Below are positions 1 through 9,368 of a DNA stretch of 20,456 nt, piece after piece. The stretch is from Botryllus schlosseri. Taxonomy: Eukaryota; Chordata; Ascidiacea; Stolidobranchia; Styelidae. The stretch spans positions 1 through 20,456 of the forward strand of contig ATSW01001346.1 in NCBI GenBank assembly GCA_000444245.1, read 5' to 3'. The notes under the pieces were generated by a model. It worked only from the letters and a program-made list of their open reading frames with translations, had not been told where the DNA came from and ran no database searches. Within the stretch, counting starts at the first letter, position 1. Every line of letters begins with the position of its first letter. The position numbers were made by a program, and so were the translations under genes.

Positions 1-760
1 AAGCGAAAGTCACAATTTGTTCACCAGCGCTTTTAGAAGCACTTATATGACGACGAGGTGGACTTTTTGGAGTTGGCTGCGAAAATTGTCATGCCTTAGA
101 CCTTCGAATTTGGGATCACATAGATCAGAAGATTGCTAGCTTTTCGTACGAACCAATATGAGGCCTCTGGGACGTACACAAATTAAGATATGATCATATG
201 AAGTTGTTCAACTTGAGATTTAAGGGTGAAGAGGCTGGTGCGGAGCAGTGAAACCACGTTTGATGTTTCACAGTGGTTAGTAATGCAAAGCTACTTGATT
301 CGACTCCATATTTATGCTCGTGCCTGAAACTTTATCCGACCATTGGTGTTTCAATTGCGAGCTGTGTGAGGAGCTCCTCAAAGCTCAAACTGATTAAGTC
401 TTATTTAAGTTCTACGATGAATGATGATCGGTTATCAGCTCTATCCATTCTGTCTATANAAAGAGACTACGTTCANAAACTTGAATTTGNGGATATTATC
501 GCTGATTTTGCTTTGAGGCGGCTATNGATTTTCTATTTGCACAATACNTTCGTTCNCTATTTCTTGTCTTTATTATTTTTGGCCTTATTGACGTTGAGAC
601 GGTGAGGCTGGGACACGGCATATTATTTGTAGGCCCAATTATATTTTTATTGACAAGATTGCTTAAACATGAATCTAAGTCGAAATTTGCTGCGGTCTGC
701 TTAGGGGGGCGGCATTTTCAACGAGAGCCAGGGGCGGCAGCACATGCTGCTACGCCAGTG
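1..760 (+). mobile_element. Decayed 3' portion of a hAT DNA transposon
   Basis: This stretch contains the recognisable C-terminal end of a hAT transposase (about 320-525) followed by AT-rich non-coding DNA and a GGGGGGCGGC stretch near 702-712. G-rich words of that kind sit near the ends of some hAT elements. A second word, CAGGGGCGGCAGC, at about 729-741 may be the end of another copy, so the right boundary is uncertain. The left part runs off the window, and nothing in 1-270 could be aligned confidently to a transposase core. No target duplication can be paired. N bases at five positions between 460 and 560 limit the reading. Confidence 0.6.
273..605 (+). pseudogene. hAT transposase, C-terminal dimerisation region, remnant
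   Basis: The 110-codon open frame begins at a GTG, so the true start lies upstream and is missing. Residues about 18-83 read like the C-terminal hAT dimerisation region of ZMYM-like hAT transposases. The segments SIASCVRSSS, SKLKLIKSYL and RLSALSILSI, followed by KLEFxDIIADFA, match the usual order: a serine/arginine turn, a lysine-rich helix, a leucine-rich helix and an acidic end. In the family this region dimerises the transposase and completes the catalytic core. The catalytic acidic residues and the BED finger lie outside the fragment. After about residue 83 the translation becomes hydrophobic and unlike the family, so the coding part probably ends near 525. Four codons contain N. This is the only transposase piece I recognise in the window; none of the short elements downstream encodes one. 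Confidence 0.72.
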
Positions 761-1036
761 CGTTGAAGGACGCATTTTCTTGCCTCGTCGCAATCGCACG
801 CAAAAAGCGTTGAAGTGGAAGTAGGCCATAGATCACTTGCTTGGTATGTAGTATGTAGTCTCATAGTCCAAGAGCAAAAACACTTGAGGAAGAATGAGTA
901 CAGTATTGCGAGTTATAAGCGGTCCGCCGCTGTCACTGTTGGATTTTGTGATAGTCAGCTTGGACCTGAGTTCCGCCATCTAGCAATACGAGTTATGCCT
1001 GTACCGCCCTTTGAAACGGATGGCATGGGTGTGCTA

Positions 1037-1062
1037 ATGCACATGCACATGCACATGCACAT
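1037..1062. repeat. ATGCAC microsatellite, about four units
   Basis: Four tandem ATGCAC units follow GTGTGCTA. At the matching place in the second duplicon (about 12300-12345) the sequence is instead rich in GTAC and TGTAC words, so the locus has turned over since the duplication. Confidence 0.8.
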
Positions 1063-1610
1063 AGTGTACGTACACTGAAAGCGCGGTGTGTTTATTTATT
1101 ATTATATTACACGCATAACTTCGCCAGACCGCAAATGCATGTTGGCGCGGAAACAGCTTAACAACCAGCTGTTATCCGTCATGTACGTGTACGGCTTCGT
1201 TCAATTTTTGCAAGCAGTGTGAACAGAACCTCAGCTTCGCTTCTCTGTGCTTCTGCTTAGCTTAGCATCGTATTACCGCTGGTGTTCTATTAGCATCACA
1301 GCGGTGCTTCAACTCAGATATGTTTATATAATCAGTTTAAGGGTCGTGGTAACGGAAGATTAGGGTTTGGGGTTAACCTCTGATCCTACGATACCCCTGC
1401 CGCAAACCATAATATCGATCCTAAACTATAGTTATAGACTTTGAAATGTTCATGGGGAACCCTGATTGGTGATGGTCGTGTTGCTGTGGATAAGAAAGTA
1501 CAGCACAGATTCGATGCGAGATTCGAGTAAAATATTATATTTTTTAAGGAAGATTTGGGCTTTAGGATTGTGAAGTGAAGGAAGGTGTACCTGGTGTCAC
1601 AGAATTATTC

Positions 1611-1757
1611 ATTTTTGTGGCAGAACTGTAAAGCCTTGAATTAGACAACTGCCAACTAGGAACACTATGTTTGCGTTTGCCTGATTTCGTGCACGGCAAC
1701 ACAATGTGTTTGCGATCGTCTCATTCAAGGCGTTATAGTTCTTCTGCCACAAAAATC
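1611..1757. repeat. Hairpin (inverted) repeat, copy 1
   Basis: A left arm beginning ATTTTTGTGGCAGAACTGTA (1611) and running to about 1676 is the approximate reverse complement of a right arm (about 1699-1757) ending CTTCTGCCACAAAAAT. Both arms contain the word GCCTTGAAT or its complement ATTCAAGGC. The arms are separated by about 20-25 bases. It resembles a miniature foldback element, but I see no target duplication. The same hairpin lies at 12901-13030, so it predates the segmental duplication. Confidence 0.75.
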
Positions 1758-1908
1758 ACTAATTTTGTAGGGCCGGATACACTTGGTTCGGGTTGTAGCA
1801 GGGCAGAATTATATATATTTATTGGTTTAGGGACTGAAGGTTAGAGTTCGTGGTTTGGCTGGGGGTAGACTAGGATTAGAAGTTGCAAAGTGCTGAATTC
1901 GATATAAC

Positions 1909-2199
1909 CCTGGTTATAACCACTAATCAAGTCGGAAGTCGATCATAGACTTGAGTCGAGGTCGAGTCATTTTCAATTCAACACCGAGTCAAGTCGAAGT
2001 CAGGGTGCAAAGGGTCTAGTCCAATTCATACTGTTGACACTTTCAGGAGTCCGAGTCCTAAGTCATTGTAATTACTGCTGCTGACTTGGTTACAATGAAT
2101 TGCCTGTCCGAGTCTCAAGTCATATGACAATTCGAGTCAATACGTAAATCGAGTCGATTCGATTTCCATATTTATTAAAATAACAGCCTTAATTACAAC
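1909..2199. mobile_element. Old non-autonomous GAGTC-type hAT element, copy in duplicon 1
   Basis: The segment is filled with GAGTC and GACTC words (for example GAGTCGAGGTCGAGTC-like runs near 1950-1965 and 2130-2165). It ends in ATTACAAC, like the intact family member at 10019-10597. The left end CCTGGTTATAAC is a degraded form of CAGGGTTGTAAC. The motif array is more eroded than in the intact copy, and no target duplication survives. A clearly homologous copy with the same internal word GGGTGCAAAGGGTC sits in the second duplicon at 13298-13625. Confidence 0.75.
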
Positions 2200-2341
2200 A
2201 CCAGAGTCCAGAGGTTTTGAAGATTTGATGAACGACTTCTATGGTGTTGACTCTTTTACGCAGATTCTCGCTAGAACAAGTCTTTTTAACTGAAACTGGG
2301 CATCACATCATTTACATNACAGCAGGAACATACCGAAGACT

Positions 2342-3550
2342 ATGACTCCCAATTCCAATGTGTGCGAGATTTGNGGAAAAGTGTTCAAATCNCCTTTGCA
2401 CCTTCGATCGCANGTGATTATTCACACCGGGGTGANAGCGTACAAGTGTGATATATGCGGAAAGTCGCTTGTAAGTAGGTCGGGACTGTACAAACATTTA
2501 TTATATCACTCTGACACCAGACGCTTTCNATGTGAGATATGCCACAAGGCATTCCGTCAAATGGCACACTTGAATACACACATGCTTGCTCATTCCGGTG
2601 TCAAAGAACATAAATGTGACATCTGCAATANGGAATTTCGTCAAAAAGCACACTTGAGAACGCATTTGCTCGGTGTTCATTCCAGCATCAGAAGATATAA
2701 ATGTGATATCTGCGCGATGGAGTTTCTTACCAGTCAAAATTTCAATAACCACAAGAAAACTCATCTTGATGTAAATGAACATGATTGTGAAATATGTGGA
2801 AAAGCAATGGGTTCGCGCGAAATGTTGAAATACCACTTGAAAGCCCACATGGGAATCACAGAACATGTTTGCAGCATATGTGGAAAAGGGTTTATTCTTC
2901 GGTGGCGACTAACAAATCATTCGCGGATTCACGCCAACGCGATGCAACATCGCTGCGAGATATGCGGCAAGGACTTTCATCTTAATTCACTGACTGCTCA
3001 CATGCGTAGTCATCTCGGTTTGAAACTCATCAAAAGATTCATTTGCGAGATATGCGGTATAGCATTCCTTCATGATGGGGCTTTGGTTTCGCACAAGAAA
3101 ATTCATACTGGGTTCACGGATCACGAGTGTGATATATGTGGAAAGGCTTTTTTTCAAAAGTGGCATCTGGAACGNCATTCGCTAATTCATAGTAGCCTCC
3201 CACAACATCGATGTATCATATGCGACAAAGAATTTCGGGAAAAATATGGTTTGAACAGACACATGCATATTCATTCAGGTGTGGATCGTAACGAAGAATT
3301 CGCTTGTGAGATCTGCGGCAAAGGATTTACTCAGCGCCATTACTTGCGAAAGCACACGCGAATTCATAACGAAGTCAGAGACCATCAATGCGGTGTATGC
3401 GGAAAGGCTTTCATTGCCAATTATAAACTCGCACGTCATTCGCTAACTCATAGCGGCCTCAGAAACCATCGCGGCGACATTTGCGATACGAAATTCAGTG
3501 ATAAGTCTAGTTTGAATACGCACATGCGCCGTCACTTCGCCGGGACATGA
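2342..3550 (+). CDS. C2H2 zinc-finger protein, tandem paralogue 1 (402 aa)
   Basis: This is an uninterrupted 402-residue frame made almost wholly of C2H2 zinc fingers, predicted to be a nuclear DNA-binding protein. Thirteen fingers of the form CxxC-x12-HxxxH follow one another, starting at about residue 8 (an N base obscures its second Cys). A 14th near residues 378-400 has lost its first Cys (HRGDIC). Links between fingers are variants such as HSGVKEHKC rather than the canonical TGEKP. Finger 8 is one residue short between its Phe and Leu (FHLNSL). No KRAB, BTB, SCAN or ZAD domain is visible. The Met at 2342 is the first usable start. An upstream ATG (2228) is in frame and has a homologue in paralogue 2, but is cut off by a TGA at 2291. 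Upstream exons cannot be excluded. The DNA target is unknown. Confidence 0.88.
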   Translation: MTPNSNVCEIXGKVFKXPLHLRSXVIIHTGVXAYKCDICGKSLVSRSGLYKHLLYHSDTRRFXCEICHKAFRQMAHLNTHMLAHSGVKEHKCDICNXEFRQKAHLRTHLLGVHSSIRRYKCDICAMEFLTSQNFNNHKKTHLDVNEHDCEICGKAMGSREMLKYHLKAHMGITEHVCSICGKGFILRWRLTNHSRIHANAMQHRCEICGKDFHLNSLTAHMRSHLGLKLIKRFICEICGIAFLHDGALVSHKKIHTGFTDHECDICGKAFFQKWHLEXHSLIHSSLPQHRCIICDKEFREKYGLNRHMHIHSGVDRNEEFACEICGKGFTQRHYLRKHTRIHNEVRDHQCGVCGKAFIANYKLARHSLTHSGLRNHRGDICDTKFSDKSSLNTHMRRHFAGT

Positions 3551-3840
3551 GGCGAAGAATTTGTTAACGCAATCCGACAAGAGCATTCGCTCTGTCCAAG
3601 TATTTGAAACATCATACGACAAGACATATTGGACCAAGAGATTTTGCCTCTAATTTGCAAATCGTTTTCAGTCGTCGGTGGTGCCCTCGCATGGCGATAC
3701 GTATCCTTAGATCGGAACGAGGCACAGAAGATTTGCATTGCAAGGATGACACTCAACATCGTAAAGTGTCAAGCAAGACAGATTTGATTTGTGTCGTTTG
3801 TGTAACAAGAAATTCAAATCGATGCAATACAAGTTAAGAG
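3551..3840 (+). pseudogene. Eroded extra zinc fingers 3' of paralogue 1
   Basis: Downstream of the stop codon, pieces of C2H2 fingers appear in shifting frames. The stretch near 3552-3565 reads EEF, resembling the start of finger 12. Bases 3590-3630 read FALSKYLKHHTTRH, the second half of a finger. At 3792-3842 the reading CRLCNKKFKSMQYKLRG is a finger first half without its histidines. The matching piece FTLSKHLKR occurs after paralogue 2 at about 14953-14980. This suggests the ancestral gene had at least 15-16 fingers and has been shortened by decay. From about 3840 to 4030 I see only a weak AAGTAG-rich patch. Confidence 0.55.
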
Positions 3841-4032
3841 GTGATCCAAGTAGTCAGCGTTACTACTCAAGTAGAAGTAGAAGTAATGCCATAAATTTCT
3901 TCTCAGGTACAAGTAGAAGGTGTATATATATTCGAACCCTCTACCGAATAACTTACCCCACCCAACTGTTGCCTTCAGTGCAGTTCCGGTTTGTTTTCTG
4001 TGCAGTGTGCATATATTTGGGGACTGCACCTT

Positions 4033-4760
4033 GAGGGTTGTCCAAAAATAACTTCTCTCCCAAATTCCTGGTATCCGCTAGTTAAATACTTTGGCTCAAT
4101 TCCAACCAGCAGAGCCGATTGAAAATTTTGAATTTATTGAAAAAGAAGTCAATTTTTTTTTTAATTCAACTGTCAACTTCAATTGAATAGTAAGCTATAT
4201 TCATATTGAAATGAACCCAAATATTTTCGGCTGACACTCGTCTGGGGGTCGTCACTCGTCAGCAACTAGTAGAGAATTGGAAAGAACATTGTATATCAAC
4301 AATCGTATCACAAAATATGACGTCACCAGCATGAAATTTCGAATGGGAGAGCGTTTAATGAACTATTTAGGTGGTACACGAACTCCTTTTGTTGAGATTT
4401 GGTTGGTGCATTTTGATAAAAGTCGACTCCAAGGCACACAAATCAAAGTGTGAACGGCCCCTCCCAACGACGCGAAATCTGTCGTCTCGACCTCATGAAA
4501 TTGTCAAGTTCTCGATGTAAAAAAAATTCGACGCAATTCCAACCCGAAGAAGCAAAGTTACTTCAGTTTCTCATCAATAATTCCGATATCACCCACCATC
4601 AATGCTATTTTTGCAAATATGGAACTTTCAACTGCAATAACTTCGCTTCTACCGGTTTCAAGTGAGCAAAATTTGTTTTGAACCGTTCTTTCGGGCAGCT
4701 CAAAAATTTCGTGGGGTTGACAGTAAAATTTGGAAACAAATATTTTTATTTATTTTATTG
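4033..4760. mobile_element. Degraded relative of the TAGGGC foldback element
   Basis: It begins with AGGGTTGTCCAAAAATAACTT, close to the end of the intact foldback element (TAGGGCTCTTCAAAAATAAC at 5542). It carries the family word GGCTCAATTCCAACCAG near 4093, and near 4535 and 4630 a facing pair built on CAATTCCAACCCGAAG and AACTTCGCTTCTACCGG. The tract GTGGGGTTGACAG at about 4712 matches CGGGGTGAACAG at 5936. No right end or target duplication could be found. An imperfect inverted word, GCTGAC/GTCAGC, lies at about 4230-4263. From 4760 to 5541 I see no gene or recognisable element; short open frames there have no family resemblance. Confidence 0.5.
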
Positions 4761-5541
4761 GCGGTTCGTACGGATTTGAATTTAGCTAAATTTAGTGTGC
4801 AACGGTCATGCAGAAGCGCACTCTACAGTTTCGATGCTCAACTGCTAACAAAATTAACATTTTAGAACCATTCGAGTGCTTTGGAGACCTTTCAATTATA
4901 CTTCCACTTATAATAGTTTCGGTATGTCGCATGCGCTTATGATTCAATACCAATTTACAGTGTATTTCTATTTAGCAATGCTGACCAACTCATGTGTGGT
5001 TCTGACCTTATTTCTTGCCATTGGTGCGTTGTGAATTATACGGTCTGTGATTTTGATTTTATTTTGTGAATAAAGCTTCACTTTCTCGCTGCCTAATAAT
5101 ATAACATCCAACTAGCCTCCTGTAAATAATTACGTTCACTGCTTTCAATTTAGAAATATTATTTTTGATGTGCTGCAGAATGTTGTTTTTGACTCAAGCC
5201 TGCCACAATATATTCCAATTCTCGTTTGTTGTAATTCGTGCAGGGCGTTTGTCGACTTGGGCGCAATTATGTTGCACTTGTGAGCTTAAAGGGGCACTGC
5301 ACTCTTAAAATGTTGTGGTCTCAAATGGAAGGGCAATACGAAAGAAAAATTTTGGCCGCAGCCGTTTTCCTCAGAACGCCACCGTATTGGAGCTGTAATG
5401 TATTTAAATTTCCACAGATGCATCACGCTGCAGCAGTCACGCAGAGATCGAACTTTATATGGTTGTCAGCCGGTGTTATGATGGAAATATGTCGTTCACG
5501 CCAAGGTGGTTTAGATACCGCGTTCAACGGAAGATGTCCAG

Positions 5542-6130
5542 TAGGGCTCTTCAAAAATAACTTTTTTTCTCAAATCGTACTGGCTACTTGATAAAATTGT
5601 TAGGTTAACTAATTTAAGCCTACACACAAAATTTGGTTCAATTCCGGTAAGTAACCGCTTTGCTACAGGAGAAGAAAGTTTATATTTATTATATAATATA
5701 TAATTTGGTTCAATTCCAACCAGTGGAAGCGAAGTTATTGCCGTCGAAAAATTTGGATTTGAATAAAATAGTATTTACGGTGACCGATTCTTTGTTTATT
5801 TAATATACTTGTGCTCACCGTAAATACTATTTCATTCAAATCCAAATTTATCGACGGCAATAACTCCGCTTCCACTGGTTGGAATTGAACCAAATTTGGT
5901 AAGCATCAATTCTATAGACAGCCAAACACTTTCACGGGGTGAACAGAAAATTTTCAAATTTTTTAATATTTATTTTTATATAATAAATAGAAACTTAATT
6001 CTCCTGTAGCAAAGCGGTTACTCGCTGGAATTGAAGCAAATTTTGTGTGTAGGCTTAAATTAGGTAACCTAACAATTTTATCAAGTAGCCAGTACGATTT
6101 GAGAAAAAAAGTCATTTTTGAAGAGCCCTA
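5542..6130. mobile_element. Foldback (long inverted repeat) non-autonomous DNA transposon, intact
   Basis: The element has outer arms of about 130 bp (5542-5671 and 6001-6130) that are near-perfect reverse complements, beginning TAGGGCTCTTC and ending GAAGAGCCCTA. It also has a second inner pair of arms (about 5704-5782 and 5814-5900) around a 31-base loop. Perfect 8-bp direct repeats ATGTCCAG flank it (5534-5541 and 6131-6138), as expected for a hAT-type target duplication. It encodes no transposase, so it must be mobilised in trans. Asymmetry between arms (about 5900-5998 has no partner of equal length) shows later change or the remnant of a larger parent. Confidence 0.88.
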
Positions 6131-6138
6131 ATGTCCAG

Positions 6139-7058
6139 TCAGGAGATTATGTCAAAATCGGGCTTGTGTATTCTATTTCCTGTATAACATATAGATGTGC
6201 GCTATTGTACGGGATCGCTTCAAAGTATGTCTTTCCACGGTACAATTTAGCGACACCAGGCAGTAAAATAAAGGCTAACAAATGAAAAAAAGTAGCCTGG
6301 CCTGTGTATTTCAAAATAAATTTAAGGTTCAAAATCAAGTTGCCTACCGACACATACAGCATTAATTTGCGTCGCTTCCTTTCTTTCTTAAATCCAGTGT
6401 ATATAGTACATGCTTCTTATTTACTGGCTGTAAGCCGAGGTGGGTGTTTGATTAAAAGACTACTACAAGTCGTTTTTGCACCCTCCTATCTTTTCATTAT
6501 ATCGCAATCTTATTGTGGTGTGTTTTAAAAAATTATGATGATGAATAATAAGTTGGTGGTATTAAAAGACGTTCAGCTTGCAGAAACTTCAATATAGAAC
6601 CACGCATAATAAGTCCAATGTATAGAGTGGTAACATTAAATGAAGTATTTTGAGTTGTTTGGATTTTTGAAGTGTTGGCAGTCTAATTTGTTTTGAAATT
6701 TGAAAATTCCGCGAGCTAACATAGGTTGAGAACCACTGGTATCGATTATGTATTAGGTTATTGAACATTTTTGATCGTGAAGCCCATAAAGTTCTGTGGG
6801 GGTTGCGTGTAACCCACAAATTTGAGCAGCTGATGGCTAAAAAGAAGAAACGGTCTTATCTTTTTAGGTCAACCTAGGTTTAGGCCAAAAAGCTGCCTGA
6901 TGGTTAAACTAAAAAAGGTCATCACATTAGCGCAACTCCACTTGACCTATAGTCCATGCCTAAAATAATAGCTAGCTAATGACCGCATAACATTGAAGGT
7001 TACTCGCTGTCCCATTCACGGCGTCCTTTCTGAATCTGGTTTTGTAGTTTAATTGATG
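6139..7058. other. Region without recognised gene; one solitary hAT-like end
   Basis: No coding region is recognised. The word GGTTGAGAACCACTG near 6725-6740 is the reverse complement of the common Charlie-type hAT end CAGTGGTTCTCAACC, so a right end of such an element lies here, but no matching left end was found upstream. The short open frames in this stretch have no family resemblance. Confidence 0.4.
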
Positions 7059-7704
7059 ATGTATTTCAGAGGTCTCAAACACGCGGGCCGCATGCGGCCC
7101 CCGAGAACAATTTGTGCGGCCCACGAAGACATTTGGGAATTTCAAGTATTCGACAATATATTCAAGTGTCATATATCTTTTTAGATTTAAGAACTTGAAA
7201 TTCACTCTAAAACTACTACAAAAGCCTGAAATTTAAACTTCACCATCACATCACCCTTAAAATCTACCACGCGGTCGAAGATCGTTATTATGTTCCATTT
7301 CCATTTCATGATGATAAAACATGACCCGTTGGTGATTCGTGACTGAAAATTTTGATTTTGTTTTTGCGACCTTTCTTCAAATCACTCGATTTTGGATTAT
7401 CTGGGTAAACTGAAAAATACTCGAGTTGAGTCGAGTTGAATCATACGCGGACGCAACAATATGAAACTGTCATGGGGTACGAGCAAATATCAAAGGCCTG
7501 TAGCTTGCGTTGCCTAGTGTATATAGTTATCTGGTCTACATGGAAGTCATTGGCATTCTGTAGCCGCCGTGACGTGTATTTGGTTACGTCCTGGGTGTTG
7601 TTTGTTCTCTTTATATCCATGTTATTATCGGTGTCGAGTAAAGTAGTGGTACGCTCCACAGCTGTAACACCAATGGATTCTTCGGCGATTGGTCATTTCT
7701 ACTC

Positions 7705-7752
7705 CAGGGGTTCTTAACCAGGGGTCCGTTGTATCCCCTTCGTGGTACGAAG
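7705..7752 (+). mobile_element. 5' end of a Charlie-like hAT, interrupted
   Basis: The sequence starts CAGGGGTTCTTAACCAGGGG, a typical hAT terminal sequence, and runs to the insertion point of the next element. Its continuation resumes at about 9085 (AGCACCACATCAGGGGGTACG). No right terminal repeat was seen before 9574, so it appears truncated. Confidence 0.55.
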
Positions 7753-8056
7753 TAGGGATGGTGTGAACGTGATGTTCACGTTCGTGTTCTGTGTGTGAAC
7801 CTCAGAAATTTAGAGGTTCACGTTCACAAACGAACTTTGGTAGGTTCTGCACTGTGAACCTTTTTTTTTTATATATATTACAATTTTCACTTCATTATAA
7901 CATTCTGGTTGAACTTTATTGCATTTTAACTGTGAGCCACTCTATATGCATGGCGCTTGCACCATAAGAAAATCAGCTCTAAACGAGCATGCACCTTGAC
8001 AATCTCAAAAATTTACTTGCTTTGTCACAAAAGTTTACTCGAAATCACCAGCTTTC

Positions 8057-8206
8057 AATATCCTCCGCGTAAGCGGTGTCTTATAAAAACCTAGAAGTGG
8101 GCCGTGCTAAAAGTCGGCAGTTACGGAATAAAAATGAAGAAATTGGCCTGGTGTAAATGACCATAGTAGTCGACAAACACCACGAATACCTCAAACAAAC
8201 AAACAA
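8057..8206 (+). mobile_element. SINE family A, 5'-truncated copy
   Basis: This 150-bp insertion carries the family A body (AGCGGTGTCTTATAAAAACC at about 8073-8092) and a CAAACAAACAAA tail. It is flanked by 10-bp repeats ACCAGCTTTC (8047-8056 and 8207-8216). The empty site is visible in the paralogous element copy near 16076-16085, which proves the boundaries. The tRNA-like head is missing, as is common when reverse transcription stops early. Confidence 0.88.
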
Positions 8207-8594
8207 ACCAGCTTTCCGTTTGTGAATATCTAGTGACTCTCTGGTGTGAGCTTGAACCGCAATGACACACAACATCAAGAGCGAAATACGCTACATGTAG
8301 TCAGCGAATGATGCTTATTCGACCAATCAATGGAATTGATATCGTTGTCTGATGTAAAAAACCTAGCAGGTGTACGGGGTCAATCTTGAATTCATATGTT
8401 TATTGTATCGTAAAAACAAAATCCGTGTGATTAGGGTGTTGGCTACTGCGGTATATTTTGTTAATGGGGCAATATCGGTAGCAAGTATAGAAACCAGTTT
8501 TACACTCTGCTCAATATCAACGCCGCAATATTCAGACGCCGAATACATTCTCCGGTCTGGCCTAGACGTTGAGGCGTAAGCTTATATTCCCCTG

Positions 8595-8850
8595 ACCGAG
8601 CGAGATAGTGTAATGGTTGTGCGTCCGGCTTCTCGATCGGTAGGTCGTGGGTTCGATTCCCGGCCGGGTCAGACCTAATACTCGAAAACTGGTATCCGCG
8701 GCTATCCTGCTAGGCGCTCAGCAATCACGGATAGCATTGAGGAGAAAAAACCGAGGGTGCGGACTAGATGACCTTACTATAAAGGCCGTATCGCATCTCC
8801 GTCGTCAAAGCATCTCGATGGTGCAGGCGAAAAAGAATACCATATCTCTC
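8595..8850 (+). mobile_element. SINE family B, tRNA-derived head
   Basis: A tRNA-like head at about 8593-8672 has an A box TAGTGTAATGG (8606-8616) and a B box GGTTCGATTCC (8650-8660), the internal RNA polymerase III promoter. TGACC at its start can pair with GGTCA at about 8667-8671. A body of unknown origin follows, with an A-rich end near 8829-8838. In the element copy at 15810 the sequence runs from TATATTCCC straight into TTGCAAGTTC, which marks the empty site. The flanking repeat is imperfect (ending CCCTG on both sides), so the borders are approximate. The head is too irregular to be a working tRNA gene. Confidence 0.75.
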
Positions 8851-9242
8851 TCCCTGCAAGTACTCGTCGAAATTGTTGGCAAAGCGACGGAAGATATTGA
8901 TTTTATGGGAATATTATACCATTTGATTGCCCCAGTTGATGCATTTGCCGACGTTAAAAACGTCAATTTGTACTTCAGCATGGTGGCATTATGTGGTCCG
9001 AGTCGTATCTATGTATCGTGTACATTAATATATCATTTCACGTTTACACGAACCTGAACCTTTCTGAGGTTCACACCTTCCCTAGTACGAAGCACCACAT
9101 CAGGGGGTACGAGATGCATTGTGGAAATAGGCCTATATATGCTGTGGAATATTTTCGGGGCGAATTTATGGAATTGGGAAATATTCGTCGTGCTACGCGC
9201 GATTTTACGTGAATAGGTTTTCCGATTTCTANATAGGTACCA

Positions 9243-9368
9243 TCAGCGGTGTCNTATAAAAAGCCTCGAAGTGGGCCGTGTTACAAGTGGGTAAATANGG
9301 AATTATCGGCCTGATGAAAGATGACCAATAGTCGAAACGCGATCATTATCAAAAACAAACAAACAAAT
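9243..9368 (+). mobile_element. SINE family A, second 5'-truncated copy
   Basis: The segment shares the family A body (AGCGGTGTC, then AAGTGGGCCGTG) and ends in CAAACAAACAAA. Flanking CATCAG at 9241-9246 and 9369-9374 could be a short target duplication, but part of it may be SINE sequence. It is more diverged than the copy at 8057 and contains two N bases. Confidence 0.7.

Larger units (their letters stand above)
900..3650 (+). repeat. Segmental duplication, copy 1 (zinc-finger duplicon)
   Basis: This block aligns in the same orientation with about 11735-15010. Shared landmarks in order are: a segment with TCCGCC and TGTTGGAT (about 920-980), CAGCTGTTATCCGTCATG near 1165, GGTTAACCTC near 1371, GACTTTGAAATGTTCATG near 1437, a hairpin repeat (1611-1757), an old GAGTC-rich element (1909-2199) and the zinc-finger gene. 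Similarity fades before about 900 and after about 3650. Copy 2 is longer, mainly because of one transposon insertion (11827-12279). Between the hairpin and the GAGTC-rich element I see nothing else recognisable. A short ATGCAC repeat lies at 1037-1062. Confidence 0.9.
7753..9084. mobile_element. hAT-type element with GTGAACGT subterminal repeats, copy 1
   Basis: The terminal repeats TAGGGATGGTGTGAAC (7753-7768) and GTTCACACCTTCCCTA (9069-9084) are inverted with one mismatch. They are flanked by perfect 8-bp repeats GTACGAAG (7745-7752 and 9085-9092). Just inside the left end the words GAACGTGA, TTCACGTTCG and GTGTGAACCTC form clustered inverted repeats. Two SINEs lie inside (8057-8206 and about 8595-8850). 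Without them the element is about 0.9 kb and non-coding. A second, partial copy without either SINE is at 15810-16490. Confidence 0.87.

Noticed and set aside
2501-2866. Long antisense open frames over both zinc-finger genes (also 13929-14336)
   Set aside because: They mirror the finger-coding strand, recur in both paralogues for that reason, and show no protein family.
5238-5591. 117-codon open frame as a gene
   Set aside because: It starts at GTG, resembles no family, and its end runs into the foldback transposon at 5542.
7436-7717. Hydrophobic open frame that could suggest a membrane protein
   Set aside because: It has no clear start, resembles no family and overlaps the interior of a hAT element and the end of another.
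8593-8672. A genuine tRNA gene
   Set aside because: Both promoter boxes are present, but the anticodon arm does not fold cleanly and an unrelated body with an A-rich end follows, as in a SINE.
8647-9057. 136-codon open frame
   Set aside because: It lies across a SINE and the hAT element that carries it, with no family resemblance.
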